Assembly: GCA_963699055.1 (NCBI GenBank)
Contig: CAVOTA010000004.1
Span: forward strand, 1-64,000
Length of the DNA: 64,000 nucleotides
Source of the DNA: Bog-756 sp963699055
GTDB lineage: Bacteria; Actinomycetota; Acidimicrobiia; Acidimicrobiales; RAAP-2
Direction of reading: 5' to 3'
Of the stretch, positions 34,036-44,571 are shown piece by piece (the stretch's first letter is position 1; every line of letters starts with the position of its first letter). Under the pieces are notes generated by a model. It was given only the letters and a program-made list of their open reading frames with translations. It searched no databases and had not been told where the DNA came from. The position numbers and the translations under genes are program-made.

Positions 34036-37000
34036 TCAGGCGGTGGGTGCCACCCGGCCGGCCTCCGCCGCCAGCGGGGCGTGCAGGGGCGACCCCACCG
34101 GCTCGGGCCGGCCGAACAGGTAGCCCTGGCCCAACGGCACGGCGAGGTCGGCGAGGGCATCCCGCTCCAGCCGGGTCTCGACCCCCTCGGCGATCAGTGT
34201 GGTGCCCATCTGGCGGGCGTAGTGGCACAGTCCGGCGGCCAGCGCCTGACGGGCCGGGTCGTGGTCGATGTCGCGGACCAGGCCGATGTCGAGCTTCACG
34301 AAGTCCGGCTGGAGCTCCAGGATGTGGCGGAGGCTGGCATAGCCGGCGCCGGCGTCGTCCACCGAGATCCGCACCCCGGGGCAGGACCGGACGGCGGCGC
34401 GCAGTGCGGCGTAGCTCTCGACCTCGACGTGCTCGGTGACCTCCACGATCAGCGGGCGTTCGGACGTGGCGGCCTCGTCCGCCATGACCGCCACACTCCC
34501 GGCGATGACCGAATCCGGGGAGAAGTTGACGGCCAGCCACGGTCCGTCGGGCAGCCCGGTCGACGCCCGCACGGCGGCCAGGGCGCAGGCCGCCTCGAGC
34601 TCGACCCCGAGCCCGACGTGGTGGGCGTCCTCCAGCACCTCGTCCGGCCGGCGGCCCGACGCGAACCGGGTCAGGGCCTCGTAGCCCTGCACCTCGCCGG
34701 TGGCCAGGTCGACCACGGGCTGGAAGACCGGACGGTAGGCGGCGGAGTCGATGATGCACCGGATCTCGTCGTGACGCCGGCGGCGCTCGCTGCGCCGCCC
34801 CACCTGGGTCCCGAGGACCTGGCTGGCGTACGACCCCAGCTCCTCCAGCACGGCGGTGCGGGCGTCGCCCCACTGGTCGCCCTCGGGGGTGCGGCTGGTC
34901 ACGACGAGGGCTCCGACGGCGTGGCCCTCCCACCAGATCGGCACGAACCCCAGGGAGAGGAACCCGGATGCCCGCAGGGCGTCCAGGTAGTCCGACTGGA
35001 TCAGTTCGCCGCCCGGACCGGTGGTGCCGGTGCCGGCCGTCCCGATCGGGAGCCACCATGCGCCCGCCTCGGTCAGCGCCCGCAGTTCGGCCAGGTGGTC
35101 GAAGGTGACGGGGACGCCCACCTCCCACCCCAGGTAGGCGGGACCGGAGATCCCCAGGGGGACGACCGACCCGTCGGGCTCGAACAGGAGGACCCGGGCG
35201 ACGTCCACGTCGTCGATGCGGGTGACCGCCTCGCAGAACGACAGGGCCGTGGCCTCGACGGTCTCGCCCGCCCGGACCTCGGACATCATCCGCACGACGG
35301 CGTCCCGGTCGTTGCGGAGCCGGTCGAGGTCGGACTCGAGCCGGCGCTCACGGCTGATGTTGCGCCGGACGGCGACGTAGCAGCTGACGGCCCCGTCGTC
35401 CCCCCGGACCGGTGTGACGGTGGCATCCTCCTCGTAGAGCTGGCCGTCCTTGGTCCGGTTGACCACCACGCCCCGCCACGTGTCCCCGGCGGCCAGGACG
35501 GCTTCGATGCGCTCGAAGAACTCGGGCCCGTGCACGCCGCTGGCGAACAGGGTCGGGCTCGACCCGACGATCTCGTCGAGCGAGTACCCGCTCGTGGCGG
35601 CCGTGGCCGGGTTGGCGTAGAGGATCCGGCCGTCGGTACCCGTCACGACGACCGTCTCGCCGGCCTGCTCGATGGCGGTGCTGAGGAGCACCTGTTCGTT
35701 GAGGGCGGCGACCAGCTGCTCGCGGGTGCGGATGCGGGAGATGGCCATGCCGACCTGGTGGGCCAGTTGCAGCAGGGTGGACTCCACCGCCGGGCTGAAG
35801 GCGTCGGGCTCCTCGGAGCCGACGACGAGCGTGCCGTCGACCCGCCCGTCGACCGACACCGGCAGGTCGACGGCGGCCCGCGAGCCCGGCGCGGGTGCCC
35901 GCACGCTGTGGTCGTCGGCGTGGCGGAACCGGGCGGTGGCGAAGCCGCCCTCGTCGACCAGCAGCCGGCACACGTCGGCCAGCAGCTCGGCCTCGTCCCC
36001 CGCGCCGACCAGCGCCGAGTTGACGGCGGCCAGGGCCGCCAACGCCATCCGGCTGGCGTGTCCCTCGTGGATGTCCTGCAGCCCGGCGACCAGGCCGTAG
36101 TCGCATCCTTCCGCCTCGATCCGCCGGGCGTGGGCCACCATCCACCGCCGGCTCCCGTCGACGGTCAGGAACCGGCACTCGAACCCTTCGAGCGGACGGT
36201 CGGCGACGACGCCGGCCCGGGCCACCGCGCACCGCTCCAGGTCCTCGGGGGCGATGAGGTCGAAGGACGGCCTGCCCACCAGGTCCTCGGGCCGCCAGCC
36301 GAGCAGGCGCTCGACCGACGGCGAGATCCACACGATGCGATCGTCGACCACCTGGTAGACCACGTCGGACACGTTCTCGGCCAGCATCCGGAACCGGGCC
36401 TCGGACGCCTGCATGGCCTGGCGGGCCTGTACCTGCTTGTGCACGTCGCGGACGGAGACCACCACGTTGACCAGTCGGCCGTCCTCGCGGACCTCGCGCA
36501 GGCGGGCAGACACCCACAGGAGACGGCCGTCGGACCGACGGCACCGGACCTCGTCCGTGCTGGACTGGAGGGCGGACGGGTGCCGGTGCACGGCCATCCT
36601 GCGCCGGTGGTCCTCGGGGAGCACGAACTCGGCACTGGCCCGGCCGATGAGCTCCTCGGGCTCCCAGCCGAGCATGTCGCGTACGGCGGGTGACACCCAC
36701 TCGATGATGCCGTCGGGGCGGACCAGCACCACCACGTCGGAGGAGTGCTCGGCGAGCAGCCGGTAGCGGTTGCGCGACTCGGCCAGTGCCTCCTGGCTCC
36801 GGTACCGCTCGGTCACCTCGCGCCACGAGAAGCAGACCCGGTCGCCGACGGCCACGGCCCGCACGTCGTAGTGGTCGAACGTCCCGTCGTCCTGCGGGGT
36901 GCGGATGTCGTCGAAGGCCAGCGGCCGGCCCGACTCGATGGCGTCGATGCACTGCTCGAACAGGAACTCACCGAGCTCGCCGGGCAGCGCCTCGGTCAGC

Positions 37001-37359
37001 AGGGCACCGACCAGGTCGCCGCCCAGCACCTCCAGGCTGGCGCACGCCGCCTCGTTGGCGTCCTCGCACACGAACTCGACCACCTCGCCCGCGGGAGAGC
37101 GCTTCGCCCGCAGGATGAGGCTCGGGTCGAGCAGCGCCTCCTGCACGGCCCGCAGCTGCACCGGGTCGACGTCGTCGAGTCCGGGCAGCGACACCGGCGG
37201 CACGGTCCGGGCCGAGGATGCGAACCACGTCACCGCCAGCTCCGGCACGGCGGCCGGAGGGGCGGCACCGGTAGGGTCGGCCCCCTCGGGGTCCGGGGCG
37301 ACCACCACCCCGGCCGGGTCCTCCCCCTTGCCGGTGCGACTCCGACGACGTCCGCCCAT
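34036..37359 (-). CDS. PAS/GAF/EAL c-di-GMP phosphodiesterase-like sensor
   Basis: A 1107-aa cytoplasmic signalling protein. After an N-terminal PAS-like region come PAS domains at about 200-320 and 325-440, a GAF (about 450-580), another PAS (about 585-700) and a second GAF-like region (about 715-860). The EAL domain spans 875-1095: EALTRF (E894), NFSPD, EVTEHVE, ISVDDAGAGYASL, KLDIGLVRDID and AEGVET. The DDFGTGYSS motif reads DDAGAGYAS, but both Asp remain, so hydrolysis of c-di-GMP is plausible. No GGDEF and no TM. A TAGCCT -10 (37371-37366, reverse) lies 6 nt before the ATG, so the mRNA is probably leaderless. Confidence 0.9.
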   Translation of the reverse strand: MGGRRRSRTGKGEDPAGVVVAPDPEGADPTGAAPPAAVPELAVTWFASSARTVPPVSLPGLDDVDPVQLRAVQEALLDPSLILRAKRSPAGEVVEFVCEDANEAACASLEVLGGDLVGALLTEALPGELGEFLFEQCIDAIESGRPLAFDDIRTPQDDGTFDHYDVRAVAVGDRVCFSWREVTERYRSQEALAESRNRYRLLAEHSSDVVVLVRPDGIIEWVSPAVRDMLGWEPEELIGRASAEFVLPEDHRRRMAVHRHPSALQSSTDEVRCRRSDGRLLWVSARLREVREDGRLVNVVVSVRDVHKQVQARQAMQASEARFRMLAENVSDVVYQVVDDRIVWISPSVERLLGWRPEDLVGRPSFDLIAPEDLERCAVARAGVVADRPLEGFECRFLTVDGSRRWMVAHARRIEAEGCDYGLVAGLQDIHEGHASRMALAALAAVNSALVGAGDEAELLADVCRLLVDEGGFATARFRHADDHSVRAPAPGSRAAVDLPVSVDGRVDGTLVVGSEEPDAFSPAVESTLLQLAHQVGMAISRIRTREQLVAALNEQVLLSTAIEQAGETVVVTGTDGRILYANPATAATSGYSLDEIVGSSPTLFASGVHGPEFFERIEAVLAAGDTWRGVVVNRTKDGQLYEEDATVTPVRGDDGAVSCYVAVRRNISRERRLESDLDRLRNDRDAVVRMMSEVRAGETVEATALSFCEAVTRIDDVDVARVLLFEPDGSVVPLGISGPAYLGWEVGVPVTFDHLAELRALTEAGAWWLPIGTAGTGTTGPGGELIQSDYLDALRASGFLSLGFVPIWWEGHAVGALVVTSRTPEGDQWGDARTAVLEELGSYASQVLGTQVGRRSERRRRHDEIRCIIDSAAYRPVFQPVVDLATGEVQGYEALTRFASGRRPDEVLEDAHHVGLGVELEAACALAAVRASTGLPDGPWLAVNFSPDSVIAGSVAVMADEAATSERPLIVEVTEHVEVESYAALRAAVRSCPGVRISVDDAGAGYASLRHILELQPDFVKLDIGLVRDIDHDPARQALAAGLCHYARQMGTTLIAEGVETRLERDALADLAVPLGQGYLFGRPEPVGSPLHAPLAAEAGRVAPTA

Positions 37360-37490
37360 AGCACGAGGCTAGAGCCCGGCACCGCGCACACGCAGGGCAA
37401 TTGGTCCCGAACTGTCGCATTCGTCCGCAAATTGCAACCGTCAAGTGCTCTGGAGCCGCGTTCACATCCCCGCGGCGGGCCGGAGTCGGC

Positions 37491-38621
37491 TCAGGTGCCG
37501 AGTGCCCCCGCCACCACGGCGCCGGCCTGGGCGGACTCGAGGAGGAAGCCGTCGTGGCCGTACCGGGACCGGATGACCGTCAGCGGACGGCTCCCGGGGA
37601 GCAGCCCGGCCAGCTCCGCCTGCAGCGCCAGCGGGTAGAGCCGGTCGCTGTCGATGCCGGCCACCCGCACCTCGGCGGTGACACGTGCCAGGGCGGCGGC
37701 GGTCCCGCCCCGGCCACGGCCCACCTCGTGGCTGTTCATGGCCTCGCTCAACACGAGGTAGGAGTTCGGGTCGAACCGTTGCGCCAGCTTCTCCCCCTGG
37801 TACCCGAGGTACGACTCGACCGCATACCGACCGCCGGCGAGCGGGTCCTCGTCCCCCTGGGCCGACCGGCCGAACCGCTCGGCGAACTCCGCCTCCGTCC
37901 GGTACGAGATCTGCCCGATGCCGCGGGCGAGCGCCATGCCCGCCAGCGGCGCCGAGCCGGTGCCGTAGTAGTCGCCGCCGGCGAACGCGGGGTCGAGGCG
38001 GATGGCGCGGCACTGCACCGCGCACAGGGCGACCTGCTCCGCGGTCGCCGCCGCCCCGACGGCGAGTACCGCCGCCCGGGCCACCCGGTCGGGGTGTCCG
38101 ACGCACCACTCGAGGACGCGCATGCCGCCCATCGAACCGCCGACCACGCCTGCCCACCGGTCGATGCCGAGGTGGTCGGCGAGCAGCACCTCGGCGGCGA
38201 CCTGGTCGCGGATGGTGACCCGGGGGAAGCGCGCTCCCCACGGGCGGCCGTCGGGCGCGGTCGACGAGGGTCCGGTCGTACCCTGACAGCCCCCCAGCAC
38301 GTTGGGGCAGACCACGAAGTACCGGTCGGTGTCGACCGCGCCTCCGGGACCGATCAGCTCGTCCCACCATCCCGCGGTCGGGTGGTCCGGTCCGGCGGGA
38401 CCGGCGGCGTGGGAGTCACCGGTCAGCGCGTGGAGGACGAGTACGGCGTTGGCCCGCGCGTCGTCCAGTGACCCCCACGTCTCGTAGGCCACGGTGACCC
38501 CGGGCAGCGTGCCACCGCCCTCGAGACCGAGGGAGGAGGTGTCGTCGAGCAGCCGGGCGGACCTGCGTCCGCCGGGCTCGTCGCCGGGCTGCCGGGAGCG
38601 GTCGCGCCGAGCGTCCGTCAC
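37491..38621 (-). CDS. metX: Homoserine O-acetyltransferase
   Basis: A 376-aa alpha/beta-hydrolase-fold acyltransferase that activates homoserine for direct sulfhydrylation. NALTGDSH-type segment VLVLHALTGDSHAAG, PNVLGGCQGTTGPSS, the nucleophile elbow GVVGGSMGGMRVLEW (Ser) and the C-terminal YGHDGFLLE with catalytic His are all typical of MetX. GTG 38621 overlaps the metY stop by GTGA, so metY-metX is one transcript. Some MetX-like enzymes use succinyl-CoA; the acyl donor cannot be decided by eye. Confidence 0.93.
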   Translation of the reverse strand: MTDARRDRSRQPGDEPGGRRSARLLDDTSSLGLEGGGTLPGVTVAYETWGSLDDARANAVLVLHALTGDSHAAGPAGPDHPTAGWWDELIGPGGAVDTDRYFVVCPNVLGGCQGTTGPSSTAPDGRPWGARFPRVTIRDQVAAEVLLADHLGIDRWAGVVGGSMGGMRVLEWCVGHPDRVARAAVLAVGAAATAEQVALCAVQCRAIRLDPAFAGGDYYGTGSAPLAGMALARGIGQISYRTEAEFAERFGRSAQGDEDPLAGGRYAVESYLGYQGEKLAQRFDPNSYLVLSEAMNSHEVGRGRGGTAAALARVTAEVRVAGIDSDRLYPLALQAELAGLLPGSRPLTVIRSRYGHDGFLLESAQAGAVVAGALGT

Positions 38622-39916
38622 GCCCCCTTGGCGGCGGCGAACCCGAGCTCGAGGTCGGCCAGGATGTCCTCCACCGACTCGATCCCGATGCAGAGGCGCA
38701 CGAGGTCGGGGGTCACCCCGGTGGAGACCTGCTCGGCCTCGGTCAGCTGGGAGTGCGTGGTCGACGCCGGATGGATGGCCAGGCTCCGGACGTCCCCCAC
38801 GTTGGCCAGGTGGCTGAAGAGCTCGAGACCCTCGATGAACCGGCGGCCGGCGTCGGCACCGCCCTCGATCCCGAAGGCCAGGATGGCGCCACCGCCCTTG
38901 GGCAGGTAGCGCTGCTGGCGCTCGTGCCACGGGCTCGAGGCCAGGCCGGGGTAGGCCACCCACGTGACCTCGGGGCGGGCCTCGAGCCAGGCCGCCACGG
39001 CGGCGGCGTTCTGCACGTGGCGCTCCATGCGCAGGCTCAGGGTCTCGACGCCCTGGAGGAACAGGAACGAGTTGAACGGGGTGATGGCCGGACCGAGGTC
39101 ACGCAGGTACTGCAGCCGGATCTTGAGCGCGTACCGGGCCGGGAAGAGCGGCTCGGGGAGTTGGCCGAACACCAGTCCGTGGTAGCTCGGGTCCGGCTCG
39201 GTGAAGCCGGGGAACTTGCCGCTGCCCTCGTAGTCGAACGTGCCGCCGTCGACGATGACGCCGCCGATCGACGTCCCGTGCCCGCCGATGAACTTGGTGG
39301 CCGAGTGGACGACGATGTCGGCCCCGTGGGCCAGCGGGTTGCAGAGGTAGGGGGTGGCCAACGTGTTGTCGATCACCAACGGGACCTGGTGCTCGTGGGC
39401 GATGGCCGACACGCCGGCGAAGTCGAGCACGTCGCCCTTCGGGTTGCCGAGCGTCTCGGCGTAGAACGCCTTGGTGTTGGGCCGGATGGCGGCGCGCCAG
39501 GCGTCGAGGTCGTCGGGGTCGTCGACGAAGGTCACGTCCACGCCCAGCTTGGGAAGTGTGTAGTGGAAGAGGTTGTACGTGCCGCCGTAGAGGGAGGCGG
39601 ACGACACCACGTGGCCGCCGTTCTCGGCCAGGTTCAAGAGGGCGAGCGACTCGGCGGCCTGCCCGCTGGCGACGGCCAGGGCGGCCACCCCGCCCTCGAG
39701 GGCGGCGACCCGCTCCTCGAACACGGCCTGGGTCGGGTTCATGATCCGCGTGTAGATGTTGCCCAGCTCCGACAGCCCGAACAGGGCGGCGGCGTGGGCC
39801 GTGTCCCGGAAGGTGTAGCTGGTGGTCTGGTAGATGGGCGTGGCCCGGGCCCCGGTGGTCGGGTCGGGCTGGGCCCCGGCGTGGATCTGTCGGGTCTCGA
39901 ATCCCCACTCGGACAT
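38618..39916 (-). CDS. metY: O-acetylhomoserine sulfhydrylase
   Basis: A 432-aa PLP enzyme of the Cys/Met metabolism family. It makes homocysteine from O-acetylhomoserine and sulfide. MSEWGFETRQIHAG is the classic MetY beginning, with YQTTSYTFRDTAHAAALF next. PLP lysine lies in VVHSATKFIGGHGTSIGG, and the C-terminus has HPASTTHSQL. Length fits MetY (about 430) better than MetB/C (about 390). ATG 39916 has GAGGAG about 8 nt upstream. It leads the metY-metX operon. A 9-bp dyad and a strong hairpin lie upstream and may give methionine or SAM control. Confidence 0.94.
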   Translation of the reverse strand: MSEWGFETRQIHAGAQPDPTTGARATPIYQTTSYTFRDTAHAAALFGLSELGNIYTRIMNPTQAVFEERVAALEGGVAALAVASGQAAESLALLNLAENGGHVVSSASLYGGTYNLFHYTLPKLGVDVTFVDDPDDLDAWRAAIRPNTKAFYAETLGNPKGDVLDFAGVSAIAHEHQVPLVIDNTLATPYLCNPLAHGADIVVHSATKFIGGHGTSIGGVIVDGGTFDYEGSGKFPGFTEPDPSYHGLVFGQLPEPLFPARYALKIRLQYLRDLGPAITPFNSFLFLQGVETLSLRMERHVQNAAAVAAWLEARPEVTWVAYPGLASSPWHERQQRYLPKGGGAILAFGIEGGADAGRRFIEGLELFSHLANVGDVRSLAIHPASTTHSQLTEAEQVSTGVTPDLVRLCIGIESVEDILADLELGFAAAKGA

Positions 39917-39986
39917 GGTGTGTCTCCTCGGTGCTCGTGGACGGGGGCGTCGGAACAGGCGGTCGCGGGCGCACGGCCCGGACGTC

Positions 39987-40050
39987 GGCCGCCATGTCAC
40001 CCCGTGGCGGCCCCCTGATACTGGCAAATGTTGACCAGATAGGTCAACAT
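39987..40050 (-). promoter_or_regulatory. metY upstream region: operator-like dyad and leader hairpin
   Basis: ATGTTGACC (40028-40036) and GGTCAACAT (40042-40050) are a perfect 9-bp inverted repeat with a 5-nt centre. On the reverse strand one arm doubles as a TTGACC -35-like hexamer. Nearer the gene, GGCCGCCA (39987-39994) and TGGCGGCC (40005-40012) form an 8-bp stem that would lie in the 5' leader. I could not match it to a known SAM riboswitch. Confidence 0.5.
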
Positions 40051-40111
40051 AGGGGGCCGACCGGTCCGACCGCGTCGGCCGGGTGGTCGGACCGCCCGGG
40101 CCGCCGGCCGT

Positions 40112-41770
40112 TCAGACCGGCTGGCCGTTCGGGCACCATGCGTTGGACGGCACGTCCGAGCACGGGTTGGCCATGGTCGGCAGACCCTTGGGCAGCGGGT
40201 GCATGACCACGGCGGTGGTGGGCGGGTAGACCGAGTCCGACCCGCACGGGGTGAGACCGAAGTCGCACCCCACCTGGTCGAGCAGCTCACCGGTGTTGGC
40301 CGACGTCGTGGTGACGCCGCAGGTCGGCTTGGCCTGTTCCAGGTTCGTCGGGTAGCTGCCGTTGGGTGCGGTGTTGTCCTGGAAGCAGTTGGACGGCTGG
40401 CCGCTGTTGAACGTCACCTCGCCGTAGTCACCGTTGGTCGGGTTCCCGTACCCGCCGTTGTGGGTGAACGTGTTGTGGAGCAGGGCATCGTTCATCGGGT
40501 CGTACACGCACCCGAACACCGTCGACTCCACGCCGCCGGTGCCGCTGCACGAGGCGTGGTACTCCGGCGTGCTCGAGTCCGGGAACGGCACGAACAGGAA
40601 GCCCCAGGCATCCTGGTCGGCGAACGTGTTGTCCATCACGGTGTCGTTGCGCCCACCCGACACGGTCATGCCCGTCCCGACCGGAGCCTGGCCGGCGTAG
40701 CCCGAGCCGGGGACGTTGGGGTTGTTGTTGTCGTGCACGTAGTTGTGGATGAAGACCCAGCACGAATGGGTGTGGGTGATGGGGCTGATCCCGTTGTCCG
40801 GGCAGTCGCCGTTCTGCGGGGGCGGCGGGTCCCCGGCGATCTGGGTGTTGGTGTCGAAGCCCTCCCGGTTGTTGTCGAACTGGGAGTTCTCGACCACGAT
40901 GGCGCCACCCGAGTTGGTTCCCGAGTAGCCGAGCGCGTCGTACTCCATCCACGCGTGGTTGATGGTGATCCCGCACACCTGCTGGCATGCACCCACGTAG
41001 GCACCCGAGTCGTTCATGTTGCTGCCGTAGATCTGGTTCCAGGTGGCCGGGCCCGAGGCGTCCTGGGAGAAGATCCCGTACTCGGCGGCCGTGGTGTTGT
41101 TGGAGAAGAACGTCGACGTCGCCGTCAGGTAGCTGCCGGAGTAGCCGTGCATGCCGATCTTGGCGCTGTCGGCCCCACCGTTCCACCAGATCCCGTTGCC
41201 CGAGTCGCCCGATCCGCCGAGGAAGTTGCAGGTGGTCAGGTTGTCGATGCTGACGTTGTCGGCCTTCCACACCACGATGCCGTTGCGGCCGTACGCCTTG
41301 CCGGTCGGGTCGATCGGTCCGTAGGTCTGGTCGGCCGGGTTGTCCGTGCACTCGGGGGAGCCCGCCTTGGTGCCGTCGACGACCACGGTGGACCGGTCCA
41401 TGCCCCGCAGGTGCAGGTCCGCCTTGGTGATGATGACCCCCGCGCTGTCGCCGTGGGCCGGGTCGGCGGCCAGGCTCGTGCTGTCGGCCGTCTCGTGGTA
41501 GTCACCGGGGGCGACGAGGATCCAGTCCCCGGGCTGGGCGGCGTTCACCGCCGCCTGGATCGACGTGTACTGGCCGGCGTGTCCCTTGTAGGTGCCGACC
41601 AGGAGGACCTTGCCCGAAGGCGCGGCCGTCGTCGTGCTCGACGACGAGGACGAGCCGCACGAGGCGAGGAGTGCGCTGCCTACCAGCACGGTGGCCGCCA
41701 CCGCGCCCGGCCGCAGCAGCCGGCCCTTCCACCCTCCGGACCTGTTCCGTGCGGTGCCGCCAACTCCCAT
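40112..41770 (-). CDS. Secreted lipoprotein with right-handed parallel beta-helix
   Basis: A 552-aa protein. Signal peptide with lipobox LLASC (near residue 38) followed by a Ser/Thr-rich linker. The mature part begins SIQAAVNAAQPGDWILVAPGDYHE, the standard opening of PbH1/NosD-like beta-helix proteins, and continues with many short coils (NNTTAAEYGIFSQDA, NSQFDNNREGFD, HNTFTHNGGYG). Several Cys may form disulfides. Such proteins bind or cleave polysaccharides, but no lyase or hydrolase active site is evident. ATG 41770 follows AAGGGGAA. Divergent from ahcY. Confidence 0.8.
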   Translation of the reverse strand: MGVGGTARNRSGGWKGRLLRPGAVAATVLVGSALLASCGSSSSSSTTTAAPSGKVLLVGTYKGHAGQYTSIQAAVNAAQPGDWILVAPGDYHETADSTSLAADPAHGDSAGVIITKADLHLRGMDRSTVVVDGTKAGSPECTDNPADQTYGPIDPTGKAYGRNGIVVWKADNVSIDNLTTCNFLGGSGDSGNGIWWNGGADSAKIGMHGYSGSYLTATSTFFSNNTTAAEYGIFSQDASGPATWNQIYGSNMNDSGAYVGACQQVCGITINHAWMEYDALGYSGTNSGGAIVVENSQFDNNREGFDTNTQIAGDPPPPQNGDCPDNGISPITHTHSCWVFIHNYVHDNNNPNVPGSGYAGQAPVGTGMTVSGGRNDTVMDNTFADQDAWGFLFVPFPDSSTPEYHASCSGTGGVESTVFGCVYDPMNDALLHNTFTHNGGYGNPTNGDYGEVTFNSGQPSNCFQDNTAPNGSYPTNLEQAKPTCGVTTTSANTGELLDQVGCDFGLTPCGSDSVYPPTTAVVMHPLPKGLPTMANPCSDVPSNAWCPNGQPV

Positions 41771-41871
41771 GTCCGTTCCCCTTTTCCCCCGGCGCCCTCC
41801 GACCGGGGACCCCTCCCCGGCAACGCGCCGGCCCGAGGCTAACAGGGGCCGCACCCGGGAGAGTGACCCGG

Positions 41872-41912
41872 GGCACGTGCCGTATCAGCCGTGCGGGAGC
41901 CTGCACTAGCAT
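41872..41912. promoter_or_regulatory. Divergent upstream region of ahcY: palindrome and -10 hexamer
   Basis: GGCACGTGCC (41872-41881) is a perfect 10-bp palindrome. TAGCAT (41907-41912) is a plausible -10 for ahcY, giving a leader of about 115 nt that ends in the ribosome site TAAGGAGC (42023-42030). Unlike most genes here, ahcY is therefore not leaderless. I found no convincing SAH riboswitch in the leader. Confidence 0.35.
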
Positions 41913-42033
41913 CGTGACAGCGATTCGGGGACCTGGGGCCATGGCCGGAGGACGGCTCGGACGCACGCGGACGGGCCGGACGGCCCGGACCGCCGACCCT
42001 GCCCCACCGGGCCGGTACGACGTAAGGAGCCAC

Positions 42034-43485
<1,452 letters not shown>

Positions 43486-43539
43486 GCGGGACCGCCACGC
43501 CGCCCGACGGCGACCCGAACGTCCAGGAGGCCCTCCCCG

Positions 43540-44382
43540 ATGACGCCGCCCGACCTGGAGGCCACCCGCTACGCGGTGGACGACGGGATCGCCACCATCA
43601 CCCTCGACCGCCCCGAGCGGCTCAACGCGTGGACGGCGACGATGAACGCCGAGTACCGCACCCATCTGCAGGCGGCCGCCGACGACCCGACGGTGCGGGT
43701 GATCGTGGTGACCGGTGCGGGCCGTGGGTTCTGCGCCGGGGCCGAGTCCGAGGACCTCGCCGGCCACGCCGAACGGGGGTCGTACGACCCGGGCGCGCCC
43801 GATGACCTCGCCCGGCCCGGCTACGGCGTGCGGCCCGAATTCGACGCCGAGCTGGCCTACCACTTCGGGATCCCGAAGCCGGTCCTGGCCGCCGTCAACG
43901 GTCCGGTCGCCGGCATCGGCTTCGCCCTGGCCTCCTACTGCGACCTCCGGTTCGCCGCCCGCGGGGCCAGGTTCACCACCGCGCACGGCAAGCTCGGGCT
44001 GCCGTGTGCGTTCGGGCTGGCCTGGCTGCTCCCGAAGCTGATCGGCCTACCCGCCGCGCTCGACCTGATCCTGACGAGCCGGACCTTCGACGCCGACGAG
44101 GCGTACCGGCTCGGGCTGGTGACCGAGGTCGTCGAGGGCGCCGACCTGCTCGACCACATCCACGCCTACGCCCGCACGCTCGCCACCACCGTGTCCCCGG
44201 CGTCGCTGGCCGCCTCCAAGCGCCAGGTGTACGACGCCTTCCACCAGTCGGCCGCCGAGGCCGTCCGCGCCGCCGAGGCCCTCCTCGACCCCATGATGGC
44301 GGGACCCGACTACCGCGAGGGCGTCGCCGCCCTGCGGGCCAAGCGACCACCCGTGTTCGGCGATCCGCCTCCTCCCGCCTGA
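43540..44382 (+). CDS. Enoyl-CoA hydratase/isomerase family protein
   Basis: A 280-aa crotonase-fold protein. ITLDRPERLNAWTATM, oxyanion region GAGRGFCAGAESEDL and second oxyanion site AAVNGPVAGIGFALASYCDLRFAA are clear. The position of the usual first catalytic Glu reads as GKLGLPCAFGLAW, without the common GxxP-GG..LPR, so hydratase activity is not certain. It could be an isomerase, hydrolase or acyl-CoA hydratase for longer substrates. A good ribosome site (AGGAGG) precedes the ATG. It follows ahcY by 54 nt but has no functional tie to it. Confidence 0.88.
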   Translation: MTPPDLEATRYAVDDGIATITLDRPERLNAWTATMNAEYRTHLQAAADDPTVRVIVVTGAGRGFCAGAESEDLAGHAERGSYDPGAPDDLARPGYGVRPEFDAELAYHFGIPKPVLAAVNGPVAGIGFALASYCDLRFAARGARFTTAHGKLGLPCAFGLAWLLPKLIGLPAALDLILTSRTFDADEAYRLGLVTEVVEGADLLDHIHAYARTLATTVSPASLAASKRQVYDAFHQSAAEAVRAAEALLDPMMAGPDYREGVAALRAKRPPVFGDPPPPA

Positions 44383-44571
44383 ACGCGCCACGCCGGCGCC
44401 ACGGCCGGCGCCGGCGGTGGCTCCCCGGGCGGTCGACCGGCCGCCGCCATCTGTGCCAGCATCGGAGGTGCACGGACGGGCCGCCGTCCGACCTGTCGGC
44501 AGCGTGACCGGGGCCTCCCCACCGGGGAGCGGCTCACGACCGCCGCAGGCCACGACGAGGGAGGGAACACC

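Noticed and set aside
39917..40027. Known SAM riboswitch in front of metY
   Set aside because: A hairpin is present but the conserved SAM-I/II/IV core sequences are not visible.
41913..42033. SAH riboswitch in the ahcY leader
   Set aside because: I could not find the conserved SAH aptamer core by eye; a covariance-model search would decide.
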